A DNA stretch of 64,000 bases, taken from Melastoma dodecandrum (Eukaryota > Streptophyta > Magnoliopsida > Myrtales > Melastomataceae). The translations under genes and the position numbers were made by a program. The stretch spans positions 3,038,001 through 3,102,000 of the forward strand of contig JARUPY010000606.1 in NCBI GenBank assembly GCA_029817715.1, in the 5' to 3' direction. The notes beneath the pieces are model-generated. The model was not told the origin of the DNA. It searched no databases and saw only the letters and a list, made by a program, of their open reading frames with translations. This document shows positions 9,370 through 20,984 of this stretch, in pieces. Every line of letters starts with the position of its first letter. The first letter of the stretch is position 1.

Positions 9370-12300
9370 CCCGTGGCGGACGGCACACGATCACGAGCAG
9401 TGCAGATGGAGGCAGATTCTGTGAAGGAAGTCCTACAAGAGCTAGTGAGGAAGATTGAAGGCATGGACGCCCGTATAGCGAGGTTGGAGGACAGAGAGGG
9501 AAGAAGAGAACACACTCAGTCGGTTGACAGAAATGATTTGAGTTCGAGGCGGGAAGAGAGACAAGGATGGAGTGGAGATCAGGTAACAAGACAAACTCGA
9601 GTGGAATTTCCGGAGTTCGATGGAGCAAATGTGCAGGAGTGGATCTTCCACAGTGAAAGGTTCTTTGAACTGGACATACACCTGCAGATCTTAAGGTTAG
9701 CATCGCTTCCATACATTTGTTTGGACCTGCGATAGAATGGCTCCATGCGTTCCTACGCGGTCGAGAGTTAGGAGGGCCGGTGAGTTGGAGTGAATATGCA
9801 GTGGCGATGTTGGTGAGGTTTGGGCCGACTGAGTTGGCGAGACCCATCATCTTGTTGAAGGAACTGAGGGAGAAGGCTAGTTTATCTGAATATGTGGAAG
9901 AATTTATTTCCCTGGTTACTAAGGTGGAAATATCTAATGAGGACCAAGTGGCTTTATTTGTCGGGAAACTGAGGAGAGAAACGAGGAAGGTTGTTATGGT
10001 TCTGAACCCACGCACCTTGCAGCAAGCAATTGAGTTTGCAAAGACCTTGGGATCTGATGATGATGGCCAGATTAACAGAGGACGGGAGCTGGAAAATAGG
10101 GAGTTCGACCGGAAACTTGGAGTATGCATAAGGGGTTAGCCTCTGGAGGAGGTAACAGACATCTTACTAGGCTGTTTAATGGAAGAACTTTGGAAAATGG
10201 GGCAAGAGGAGTTGGGGCTACCGGAGTTAGATCCTTACCGTATCAACCACCACACAAACGGCTTACCACTGCAGAAATGGAGGAGAAGAGGCAGAAGGGT
10301 CTGTGCTTTTGGTGTGATGAAAAGTACTCATTTAATCACAAATGTAACAATTGGAGGCTGTATTCCATTACCTTGGAACCGGAAGGGTTGGAGGAAGAGG
10401 TGGACCAAGGGGGGACAGAAGAGGTAACACTTGAGGAGTCACCACACCCATCATTACATTACATGCCCTTTATGGGGTGGCGATTTCATTCAAGAATCAG
10501 ACAATGAAGGTATTTGGATTCTATAAGAAGAGGAGATTGACTATTTTAATTGATTCGGGAAGCACGCACAATTTCTTGGATTTGGGTGTAGCCAAACGCT
10601 TGGGATGTACAATTCAGAAGGTGGCAGAAAAGGGGGTACTGATAGCCAATGGTGAGCGGATGGTTTGTGCTTCAGCAGTGAAAGACTTCCAGTGGGACTT
10701 ACAGGAAGAACGATATGTTGCTGATATGCTGTTAATGCCCATTAAGGGGTGTGAAATGATTTTAGGGATTGAATGGTTGAATTCATTGGGGAAGGTGTTA
10801 TGGGATTTTCCAAACTTGACCATGCAGTTTTGGAAAGAAGGTAAATGGGTGCAATTAACTACTGGAGGTGGGGAGTTTGCTTCTGTAACAGCAGGGGTGT
10901 TCTCTTTGAACAGCAATGACATAGGACTAATGATAGTCCCTGGGGAATCGAAGGTATCGAAGGAAAATCCTGAACCTGTTATGCCTCCCGAAGTGCAGTA
11001 GCTGATCTCAAAATTCTATAAGGTTTTTGAGGAACCGACTGGATTACCTCCAAGAAGGAAACATGATCATGCGATTACCTTAGAAAAGGGAATACAGGGA
11101 CTCAGCTTGAGACCTTACAGGCATTCGAGTTCTCAAAAAGATGTGATAGAGAAGCTAGTAGAAGAGATGTTACAATATGGAATAATCAGACCCAGCTGCA
11201 GCCATTTTTCTTCCCCAGTGGTCTTGGTTAAGAAGAAAGATGGATCCTGGAGGCTCTGCATTGATTACCGCGAGCTAAACAAGAAGACTATCAAGGATAA
11301 ATTCCCATTCCCATTATAGAAGAGCTGCTTGATGAGATTAAGGGAGCGAGTTGGTTCACTAAATTGGATCTCAGGTCCGGATACCATCAAATTCGAGTGA
11401 AGGAGGAAGATATTCCCAAGACAGCTTTCAAGACCCACGATGGTTCCTAGTTATGCCCTTTGGGCTAACTAATGCTCCATCAACATTTCAAGCTTTGATG
11501 AATGATATATTCAGGCCATATCTCAGGAAAAGCGTGCTGTTTTTTTTATGACATATTGGTATATAGTTCTAGCCTGCAAACGCACTTGATCCATCTTTCA
11601 CAAGTGCTTCAGTTACTTCTGCAGAATTATCTTGTGGCTAAAATGAGCAAATGCTCATTTGCAATGAGGAGAATTGAATATCTGGGCCATTACATCGATG
11701 AGCAAGGTGTATCCACAGATCCAAAGAAGGTTGAGGCAGTATGTAAGTGGCTGGCACTCACCAATATTAAACAGCTTCGTGGATTTTTAGGTCTCACGGG
11801 GTACTACAAACGTTTTGTGAGAGGTTATGGCGCCTTGAGTAAGCCATTGACCCAACTTCTTAAGAAAGAATCTTTCCAGTGGACACCACAGGCCCAAGCC
11901 ACCTTCTTACAGCTCAAGCAGGCCATGACAACTACTCCCACTTTAGCCTTGCCAGATTTTTCTAAAACGTTTGTGGCAGAGACATATGCGAGTTCTCAAG
12001 GTATTGGAGCCATGTTAATGCAGGAAGGACATCCAATAGCTTTCATCAGCAAGGCTTTGGCTCCTCGCCACTTGGGGTTATCGGTTTATGAAAAAGAGCT
12101 CTTGTCCTCGGTGTATGCAATTGACAAATGGAAGCACTACTTGATGTGTAAGCATTTTATAGTCAAAACCGATCATCAAAGTCTGAAATATCTGCTGGAG
12201 CAAAGGTTACACAATGAAATGCAATTCCGTTGGCTGACAAGGCTTGCTGGTTATGATTTTGAGATAAGTTATAAGAAGGGGAAGGATAACATTGCAGCTG

Positions 12301-13925
12301 ATGCACTTTCTAGAGTCTCCAGTCCCGAGCTGATGGCAATTGCTATGGAATTACATCAAGGAACACTACTGGATAAAATAATTAACAGCTGGCAGACTGA
12401 TGAATCTCTTAAAACTCTACTGCAGCAACTACAGGCGGGTCAGGTACGGCACTACTCATACAGACACGAACTTTGGCGGAGGAAGGGCAAATTGATGGTT
12501 GGCAACAATCCGCAAGTTCGAGAGACAATCATTCGCACCTTCCACTCATCTTTAGCAGGTGGCCACTCGGGAATCAATGCTCCAACCAAGAGAATCTCTG
12601 GTTTTTGCTTCTGGAAGAATTTGGAGGAAGATGTCAAGCAATTTGTCAACACCTGTGAAATATGTCAAAGATGTAAGTACGACACCGCTGCGTATCCTGG
12701 ATTACTTCAACCTTTACCTATTCCAACCGCAGTTTGGTCTGATGTGGGTATGGATTTCATCACCGGCTTGCCGAAATCTTGCGGCAAGGAAGTTATAATG
12801 GTGGTAGTTGACAGGCTGACCAAGTTTGCACATTTCATCGCGTTGAAGCATCCTTTTACCTCCATGACAGTGGCCACAGCGTTCTTAGACAACGTTTTCA
12901 AGCTTCATGGTCTTCCTAACATCATAGTTAGTGACAGAGACCCGGTGTTTCTAATCGAGTTCTGGAGAAACCTATTTCAATTGCAGGGTGTGGAGTTGCG
13001 ATTGTCCTCAGCTTACCATCCACAATCCGATGGACAAACGGAAGTGGTGAACAGATGTGTGGAAACGTACCTTCGTTGCATGTGTGCTGATTGCCCTACA
13101 ACCTGGAGCAAATGGCTTTCCCTCGCGGAGTGGTGGTATAACACTACATTTCACTCTACCATCCGCATGACTCCGTTCCAGGCTCTTTATGGGTACGAGC
13201 CACCAGTTCATCTTCCGTATATCCAAGGCACTTCTCCCAACGTACTGGTGGACAGGGAACTTGCAGACAAAGAGGCTATCATTCAGCTCCTTCGCTTCCA
13301 TGTACACCGGGATCAAAATCGGATGCTCCAATTGGCTAACCGACATCGTTCAGATCGAAGCTTCCAAGTGGGAGATTTGGTTTATGTTAAACTCCAGCAA
13401 TACAAGCAGACCTCGGTCACAGGGGGACAACAAGGTAAGCTAGCTTACTTGTATCATGGTCCCTACAAAATCACAGACAAAATAGGGGCGGTGGCCTACC
13501 ATTTGGACCTGCCTTCCGGGTCACAAGTGCATCTCGTTTTCCATGTCTCCCGACTCAAGAGGTTCTTGGGTCCCAAGGATCGTTCGGCTGCAGATAACAC
13601 AGGTTCTGGCCTTCATCACATGCTACCTGAACGCGTTTTGCAGAGGAAAATGGTTCGCAGAGGCCACGCAACAGCAACTCAGGTACTTGTGCAGTGGTGT
13701 CGTCATCCAGAAGAAGAAGCTACTTGGGAGTTCCTCGATGATTTGCTGCAGAAATTCCCGCACCTCACCCTTGGGGACAAGGGTGAATTTAAGGAGGGGG
13801 TATTGATGCATATAGAGGGTGCTGTTGACGGGGAAAACGGTTATCAACCGATTATTCAAACAAACTCGTGGAAAATGGATCGGGTCGAAGTGAAGAAGGA
13901 AGGAAGGGCCGAGGAGGAAGGCTGA
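9370..13925 (+). pseudogene. gypsy gag-pol polyprotein, multiply broken
   Basis: Gag begins at 9370 (MPVADGTRSRAVQMEADSVK) with a coiled-coil-like start. It shifts frame near 9690-9717 and again near 10139, and includes a CCHC knuckle, CFWCDEKYSFNHKC (10300-10341). The aspartic protease motif LIDSGSTHNFLDLG lies near 10540. A stop (TAG) at 10999-11001 and a frame loss at 11319 split the reverse transcriptase ([14 protein letters not shown]). From 11502 the frame stays open for 807 residues: end of RT, RNase H, integrase (HSSLAGGH, CEICQRC, MDFITGLP, SDRDPVF, GQTEVVNR) and a chromodomain (VLVQWCRHPEEEATWEFLDD), running into the 3' LTR. Two catalytic Asp residues are Tyr: FYDILVYS in the RT active site and ETYAS in RNase H. 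The element cannot move by itself. Confidence 0.9.
13790..13803 (+). promoter_or_regulatory. Polypurine tract
   Basis: AAGGAGGGGGTAT stands immediately before the 3' LTR, the expected site for plus-strand priming. Confidence 0.8.
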
Positions 13926-14316
13926 GTTGTCGTAAAAGAAGGCTGGGCTGTGAAGGGAAGAAACAAATTGGAGGACGGAAGTGAACGAGGAATGGAAAGA
14001 GAAGGACGAAAGGAAGGAGGCAGCAAAGAAGGGGACGAGAATAGGAAAGAAGAGGAGTTGCTAACAGAAACAGGTGTAGGCGCGCGACCGTTTTAAGACA
14101 GAGAGAATCACAGAAGGGGTATTCAGTTAGTTGTTGTGTGGGGAATATGGGAGGGGAGCGTGGTTAGAGGTGTGGAGAAAAGGTGAGGGAAAAGATAGTA
14201 GTCAGCCGGAGAGGTTCGACGGTCAGTAGGGTGGTGGTGGTGGCGTTGTACTGAAACTCTGTTTTCTGTATGTTTTTCTTAATGAGATTCAGCTATCTGT
14301 CAATCTAGTTGCATCA
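13804..14316 (+). repeat. 3' LTR of the gypsy element
   Basis: 513 bp, TGATGCATATAG to TGCATCA, paired with 8815-9326. The end of the pol frame, just after the chromodomain, overlaps its first 120 bases. Confidence 0.93.
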
Positions 14317-15949
14317 CCACCCTAGATCCCTTCTTCCTCCTCCTTGCCGTTCTTGTGTGATTATTGCCTCTCGATTAGGGCTATTGGAGCAATTAGGGCT
14401 TGAGCAATTTTGGGAATGTATTATGTCTAAACCTATGTCTTTGGCCTCCCTTTTGAGGTGCATATAACAACCAACGTAAAAAACGGGTGAGTGATTGGAT
14501 TATGATACGATAGATTCCGTTACTTACAGGTAAGCAAATGGACGAATTCCGTCACAACGGGTCATAAAAAATTAAACACATAAAGTATGATAAACTCGTA
14601 TAGCAAATTAAATTTGTGAGAAAAAAAAACTTAGTAATATTTTGTCATATTTTAATAAAAGAAACTTTATACAACTACATGTAGTTTACAGAACGAGGAA
14701 GACATAACTTCATCAACGTGTCGACCCGTCGGGTTGCCTTGTCAGAGTTACAACCGGTAGACTCGACAGGTTAAACTTTTACAACCGGTAGACTCGACAG
14801 GTTAAACTTGAACCCGTGATCCGGGGCATGGCCACCTCTACTTTATACATTGAAGTTACTTCATTGTGCAACAAGAAGTTACTCCAAACTCTGTTCAATC
14901 CTCGAGTTAATCACCGATGTGATTGTACATAAAACGCACCTGTGATCATTAAAACACGTCTCATACTCGAATATGAGAGAACTGATCGGAATACATATCA
15001 GAGTTAATACTATGAAAAGATTTAACTGACAAAGAGATTTAAGTAATAGGTGTAATGAACTATGGAACCAACAATTGCTTGCACAGTACCTTATTGCCGA
15101 AACAGTAAACATCCTAAGTTATCCAGGGTATAAGCATTAAGAATGGATGTCTAAGATACAGGAGTCATCCACTGGATATAAGAGTTCTCTTCAGCGAAAT
15201 ATCAACAGCAGTCGTTCGATACCGAATCACATGTTGAGGAATGTCCTTTCATGGCCATCTGCTAGTCAAATGGGCTATTCCATCGAGAGGGCACAGCTTT
15301 CCTGTTGGCACTCGGTCCCATGTCGAGTAATCTCCTGGTGCACTCGTGGTTATGCTTCTTAGGAAAGTTCTTGGCTAGCATGCAGCAGATGCAGAGTGAT
15401 GACAGACTGCCAACACGCTCCTGCAATGAATATAAGTTCTTCCTGCTGATGCTATGATAACAATCCACCAACTTGAGTGCCACGACACACACGACCGCAT
15501 CGAGCCACCTAATTATGCACTCTATTTCAAGCATCACTCTACCCTGCACAACAAAAGATGTGCTCTGTGCATTCTGCCACATCAATCACCTGCATGTAAT
15601 ACATCCCCACCTGGATCCGGTCACAGGACCAATCTAAAACCTTCAGAGAGGAAGTCGTCCCTGAAAGAAAAGCAGGACATTAGGAATGACACGCTAGTTT
15701 CAGAACTGAACCAAGCGAAAGACATCAGATGGGAAAAAATATAGATTATGGACCTATGTAATTGAATAAACAGAACAAATGAAAGCATCATTCTCAATTG
15801 CTCCTTTCACAAGGCGTGAACTCCTACTGCAACAAAACATCACATCAACTTATGCATGCCCAATCACATCATCCGATGACAGGCAAAACTCAGTCCATTG
15901 CTCCAATCCACTATACTAACTACAGCCAGTCAGCACAAAGTGGATTTAG
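14317..15949. other. Non-coding between gypsy element and F-box gene
   Basis: No recognised gene. It begins with leader-like sequence (14317-14420) continuous with the other side of the gypsy insertion. At 14730-14805 a 29-base unit, ACAACCGGTAGACTCGACAG plus GTTAAACTT, is present twice in tandem, next to CGACCCGTCGGG, which resembles hAT subterminal debris. The stretch 15120-15949 is more balanced in composition and could be the 3' UTR or a downstream non-coding exon of the minus-strand F-box gene, but I see no conserved frame. Confidence 0.4.
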
Positions 15950-17071
15950 TTATAGCTCAAATAGCTGGAAAGAATACCTGATGGCCACTGCCTTTTCCTC
16001 ACTGGCGTTCCCATGATCATCCACCGGCACAAGTGTCGACAAGCACACCTCTGCTTCGAAAGACTTGGGTATGCCCTCTATCTTGATCTGCTGAATCTTG
16101 TCGTCCGTTAAGTCATACCAGATCAAGTTCTTACTATCCTGCCGCACCAAGATTTTCCGCCTGTCCTTCGAATGGGCCAATGGCTTGATGAAATGGTCTG
16201 GTTTCCTTTCCTCCGGTTGCGGGATCGAGAACAGCTTGCTCCATGAATCCTTATTGCCGTACTCCCCCATCACCCATACGCATATGTCAACCCCATTAAC
16301 GACCAAGCACAGCATGCCGTCTACTGCCGCAACATCCATTTCTGTCTTCGGATCCACTCCATCCGGAAGATCCATCACCAGGGTACTCGTTTTAGTAAGA
16401 TCCATTGCGATGATCAAGTTATCCGACCCCAGCTGGAGTTCCGGAGTCATGATCCAGTGCAGGCATCCGCAAGCATAAACCCCTGCCTTGCGAGGGTAAA
16501 TCAAGGAGTAAGGAATCCCGCCCTCCCTGCGCCACCGATTGCTCCTCAAGCTGTAAACGCAGACCTCGCTCTCAAACGGATCCACAACATACTGGAACAA
16601 TCTGACGAGGAGGTAGTCATCAGACACCTCGTCGTAACCGAACCCGTAGACGTGGACGCTCATGGCTAGAGGGCGGGGGTCATCCTTGCGGCCGCGGATG
16701 GGGAGGTGGGGGAGGAACCTGTAGCGCCTGGTGGAAGGGTTCCAGATGATGAGGTCGTCGGCGACGTTGGCGAGGCAGACGAGGCCGTCACAGGTGCCGA
16801 CGAGCTTGATGTAGTTGCCGTAGCACATGAGGGGGTAGGTGACGTCGAGGCAGTGGTCGAGGGAGCCGATCGGGCAGGTGTAGAGGTGGGAGGAGTGGCG
16901 GAGTAAGAGGAAGGAGTGGGAGAGGGGGAGATGGAGCTTGGGGAAGTCTGGGGCGTCGATGGCGGAGCACCAGCGCTTGGAGACGGCGCGGCAGCGGAGG
17001 AGGGGCTGGACAGGGAGGCGGCGGAGGATCTCGGTGATGAGCTCAAAGGGAAGGGGATTGTATGACGTCAT
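15950..17071 (-). CDS. F-box protein, CPR1/CPR30-like
   Basis: 373-residue F-box protein, the substrate-receptor subunit of an SCF ubiquitin ligase. The F-box occupies residues 5-45 (LPFELITEILRRLPVQPLL, then CRAVSKRW), the part that binds SKP1. The rest is an F-box-associated type 1 domain (residues about 90-330): CDGLVCL, WNPSTRRYRFLP, GFGYDEVSDDYLLVRL, WRREGGIPY, GCLHWIM. In Arabidopsis CPR1 uses this architecture to direct NLR immune receptors for degradation; that role is family knowledge, not shown here. The frame is intact from ATG at 17071 to TAA at 15950. Near the end, GCCATCAG is followed by GTATTC, so the last codons could be an unspliced donor and the true C-terminus may lie further left. 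The 5' half is strongly GC-rich, giving long shadow frames. Confidence 0.9.
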   Translation of the reverse strand: MTSYNPLPFELITEILRRLPVQPLLRCRAVSKRWCSAIDAPDFPKLHLPLSHSFLLLRHSSHLYTCPIGSLDHCLDVTYPLMCYGNYIKLVGTCDGLVCLANVADDLIIWNPSTRRYRFLPHLPIRGRKDDPRPLAMSVHVYGFGYDEVSDDYLLVRLFQYVVDPFESEVCVYSLRSNRWRREGGIPYSLIYPRKAGVYACGCLHWIMTPELQLGSDNLIIAMDLTKTSTLVMDLPDGVDPKTEMDVAAVDGMLCLVVNGVDICVWVMGEYGNKDSWSKLFSIPQPEERKPDHFIKPLAHSKDRRKILVRQDSKNLIWYDLTDDKIQQIKIEGIPKSFEAEVCLSTLVPVDDHGNASEEKAVAIRYSFQLFEL

Positions 17072-19800
17072 GCTGACTTTGGGGGCGTGGCGATCTGGGG
17101 GTTGCTTGCGGAATCTGGGGGGTTGCGAGGGGAAGGAGGGCGGAAAGAGGGCGGCAATTACCAGGAAGGAGACTCGATATGTCTGTGGTTTGGACTGGAT
17201 TGGGGATTTGGTGGGACTCCGACAAATGTCAATAGCAAAATAAATCCCGATTTATGTGGTCACATTTTTTCGTTTATAGTTTTAAAATTTTTTTATAACC
17301 TTAAATTAAAATATCGATTTATAGCTTAAATTAAAATCGGTATTTTGTCTAAATTAAAATTTTTAGGTTTTTCATTTTATTTAATTATAGGTTCCACATC
17401 CACACCTCGTCGAATTTTTTTAAACGAGTCTCGTCAATCACCCGTTAAGAGTTAATTAATATGTTTTAAATTTAGTAATTTAGTTTTTAATGTTTTAGTA
17501 AGTTGTATTTTTATAATTCGTGTCTTTTCTTATTTTTAAATATCTTAAACGCGTCCCGATAACAAAATACTTATAATAAATTTGGAGATGCCTCTCGGGT
17601 GGTCCACCCATTAACCACAGGAGATAAATGCCATTAAAAAAGAAGAAAAAGAAAAAGAAGAATATTTTTTTTTCTTTATTCTTCGTAAGGATTTAGAAAT
17701 TAATCGTGTATATTTTCAGCTGCTTACATTTAAATTTGGTGATTTGTAAAATTGCTTTGACTTCGGATTGATTGCTTCATAGTTATTATGTAACTTTTAA
17801 TTATAATTCTTAATTTCTCGTCTCCTAGAAACTTTACTTCCCCTTTATCGTAATATATTAATGGAATCCTAGGGGGTTAAGACAGCATGTTCCGTAGTGA
17901 CATCTGTGTGAACAATATTTTCCCAAGTAATAATTCTGATGATGCCTGCGTGTCTTGATATCATTGTAGGGAATGGAGATAATGGCCGACGCAGATGACA
18001 TTCCCGAGGCATTGGTGATTGTAATGGCAACGGCGACTAGTAGTATTTTGCACTTCTCTCTCTCTCTCTCTTTTTATGGGTATTCGAGTGATCCAAAGAC
18101 GGACGGATAAGCGGAAGTGTCTTGATTCAACAAGTAGAATTGCGTACTACAGCGAAGCGTTGCTCGGATCTAGTGATCTGATCGCTGTAAATATCGACTC
18201 GTTACAACCGAATGGAGTAGATCGACCGATATGGACATGATGAGTTTTATAGTGGTTCGACCTAAATCGACTAATGTTCACCACTTTCCACCAATTTAGG
18301 TCATTTCACTCTATAAAATGGATGGGCACAAAATGCCCTTACTCTAGACTAACGGTATTCCTAAAATAGTAGAATATAAATCCTCGTAAGTAGATGATTT
18401 CTCAACAGCAACAGAACAACTTCTCACACAATAGTTTGTTTATGAATCTCAGCAGACGAGTACTTATGTTCAACAATTGATCGCTCAATATTGATAGAGA
18501 ATTTTCACACAACATTTGCTCTTCTTAATATAAACATCATTTATAATGCATCAGAAGTAAACGTCACTTAGAACAGAGAAACAGAAAATGAAACGATTTG
18601 GTCCTTGTAAATAAGAACTCGACTTCTCACACAACGAAGTCCGAGTACCCGTCCTACACATTGTTCCATTGTGCACAGGTACCACGTTTGTGACCCACTC
18701 TATTACACACCCGATGCCAAGTTCTACCCCAACGACTCCCACACAATCTACTCTAAAGTCCTCGAGAAGGGTCGAGATTGTGCTCAAGGTGAACCTTTCC
18801 GAGACTCCGGTAGTGTCCACATCTCCTGCCCTTCCCTGCTTTGTACGAGACTTTTGGCGCTTTTTGTGGAAACTCAATGTTAGGCAAACAAGGATGATAA
18901 ACAGGATGTCGATGTTGTGTCGGGTTTATGTTGAAATTGTCAGAAGAACAAACTTCCAATACGCCTGTCTGTCTATTCAAGATGAAAATGGGATATTATT
19001 GGACGAATTCTCGTAGGCGATATTAGTGGGCACCAAAGCAGCAGAATCCACTTGTCGCCTAATCAAAATCAAAACTTTGGAAAACCTTAAAAAGCGAGGA
19101 GACACGGAGCTGACTGCGGGTCTGTCTTCTTACTTTTTTCTTCTTTTCGTGTCTTAAAAGGGTTGGAGCTCGACACAATTCATTCTAATAACAGTGTTAG
19201 TGCACTCTCTTGGTTTACGAGTGAATGGAACTCATCCACACATAAATAATAATAACAATTGATTATATAGATATACACGTGTAAATATTATGCTATTAAA
19301 AGCTCGAACTGTTTAATAAATACGTAACATATTATATATTTCATTTTCAGCGTTCGGATGGCATTTAATTCGAATCGAATTACACGAGTCACGATATCTC
19401 CTCGTACATATAATTAGGACGATAGAGATGTGAATACGGTCTATGATAAATATATAAATTATTATTGAAAAAGAAAAAGGAATGAAACCATCCACTTTAG
19501 CACATGGTATTCTCCACCCTTTACCAGACTTACTTTATTACTTCCTTTTATTAGTCTTCGAATTAACATAAAGTAAGCATCAACGGTAGTTTTGGATGGA
19601 AAAACGTTTTGGGTTTTGGTTACCGGTTTTGACAGATGTCGTCACACCATGCTTACTCTCTGTCTTCCCCCTCTTACATATTTAAGAATGATGACGTCAT
19701 CTCGTTTAATTAGACGGGGAGAGACAGAGAGTTCCGAAAAGGAAAGTTTCCGACGCCCAAAACAAAGAAAGAAAAATAAAACATGAGAAATTGGCGTGAT
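17072..19800. other. Non-coding upstream of the F-box gene
   Basis: No gene I can support. 17072-17230 is the probable F-box promoter and leader. 17240-17860 is very AT-rich. A (CT)n microsatellite lies near 18053-18071. The stretch 18600-18950 has normal composition and an open frame of about 115 codons on the plus strand (18669-19016) but no recognisable domain; it may be retroelement remnant. 19170-19500 is AT-rich. Confidence 0.35.
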
Positions 19801-19990
19801 CTTATACGTTGTTTTAGAGTTTTGTACGGACTTACCGTTAGTTTCTAAAAAAATTTGCGAAAAACAGTCCGAGTTTCGTAAATTACCTCAATACAGTCGA
19901 AAACGCGCCTCCCAAATAACAAAGAGGGCTTGTTTTGTAAAATGGACCCTTCCCTCTAACACTTAGAAAACAAGAGTGTTTCGCGGGGCT
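19801..19990 (-). repeat. Inverted copy of the MULE-PMD hairpin region
   Basis: Read on the minus strand, this block follows 8090-8235 closely: GCCCTCTTTGTTATT, a GCGTTTT unit, GGTAATTTA-GAAACT, GTTTTTCGC, TTTTTT-GAAACTAAC and CCGTACAAA occur in the same order. It is more decayed at the hairpin units. This shows that the hairpin block belongs to a mobile family rather than to the one locus. Confidence 0.75.
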
Positions 19991-20014
19991 GGTTAATAAG
20001 TAAATAAAGGACCC

Positions 20015-20150
20015 GCCCTTCTAGCTTAATTGGTTAAAGTAATTTCATAAATTGCGAAATGTCTTGGGTTCGATTCCTAATAGCAACAACTTTGAATAAT
20101 TTATTTACTAACTCTTACATTAAACATGCGAAAAGGTGGCGTTTCTTTTG
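20015..20150 (+). mobile_element. tRNA-derived SINE-like unit
   Basis: A Pol III box A-like TAGCTTAATTGG (20022-20033) is followed 33 bases later by a perfect box B, GGTTCGATTCC (20067-20077). The head reads like a tRNA (loop and spacing right) but has no closing acceptor stem, so a tRNA-derived SINE is more likely than a tRNA gene. The right end is undefined; no poly(A) or target duplication was found. Confidence 0.5.
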
Positions 20151-20984
20151 TCCTCGAGCTTTGGTCGGGAACACAGAGGAGTTGTCTTTGAGGAGACCTT
20201 GGCTCCTGGTGAGTCTTAAGAGGGTGTCCTTGGCTCGATTTTTAGATGTGTGGAGCTGTTTCCGATTGTCGAATGGACCGGATGAAGAAGGAAAACCATC
20301 GTGTGTTCGTCAAGAAGAGTCGGTGGGAAGCCACATTCTCCCTCGTAGTCTTCGAAATGGTCGATGCGGATTTGACAGGTCTTAGAGACTGTTCCTACAC
20401 ACTAAGAAACAATTAGAATAAAAGAAACTCCCTGGCCACTCATGTGCGACCGCAGGGAGTCGAGATCGGGCTGTCGTCTATATTCGAAAATCGAAAGGAC
20501 GTTGGTATTGCAGCTGTAGGTCGGGATCGTCTGCCGATGAAGGTGATGATTCCGACTGGTGTCGGTAATGGGAGAGCTCACTCCATTGTTGACGTCGGAA
20601 TGTCCCAGGAGGTTGGGTTTGAGTTGGTGACGCTGGAGGTTCCTCGTTCATGTTGTTGGACCTACCTTGGGGTTGCTGGATGCAGGGGAGGAACAAACGT
20701 CTGAAGGTCGAGGTTCTGTATCTGTGTGGGTCAATCTGTCTGAAGTCCTGTCTCTGTCGGAGCGTCCGTGGGTGAGTGATGAGGCTTATATCTTTTTTCT
20801 TTGTTTTTTTGTTTTCCTGGTCGAAGCCATCCCCCCCTTATGTCTCCGAAATGATCTTATATTTTAGAAGAATTCCTCGAAAGCAGTTTCTGGTGCTCCC
20901 CAGAATCTCGGAGACTTTGAGATTCTCGCGGGGAAGCGGTTGTGTGCTGAACGTGGGTAATCTTTTGTTAGGTGAGATCATGGG
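20151..20984. other. Unassigned sequence between SINE and PHR1-like fragment
   Basis: Composition is coding-like in places (20150-20700), with open frames of 60-110 codons on both strands, but none shows a domain I recognise. It may be retroelement or gene debris. 20780-20880 is T-rich. Confidence 0.3.

Larger units (their letters stand above)
8815..14316 (+). mobile_element. Ty3/gypsy chromovirus with both LTRs, defective
   Basis: A full-length LTR retrotransposon of 5.5 kb. The LTRs are 512 and 513 bp, start TGATGCA and end TGAATCA/TGCATCA. A primer-binding site TGGTATCAGAGC (initiator Met tRNA type) lies at 9329-9340 and a polypurine tract (AAGGAGGGGG) just before the 3' LTR. Flanks ccccc and ccacc are an imperfect 5-base target duplication. 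Domain order is gag, protease, reverse transcriptase, RNase H, integrase, chromodomain, which places it in the plant chromoviruses (possibly Reina-like; clade not certain). By eye the LTRs differ at roughly 16 sites plus one indel, about 3%, mostly transitions, so the insertion is fairly recent. Confidence 0.95.

Noticed and set aside
16666..17046. Long antisense and alternate frames over the F-box gene
   Set aside because: Shadow frames caused by high GC in the F-box coding strand; the real protein reads from 17071.
18669..19016. 115-codon plus-strand frame upstream of the F-box gene
   Set aside because: No recognised motif, no splice partner, and surroundings typical of decayed retroelements.
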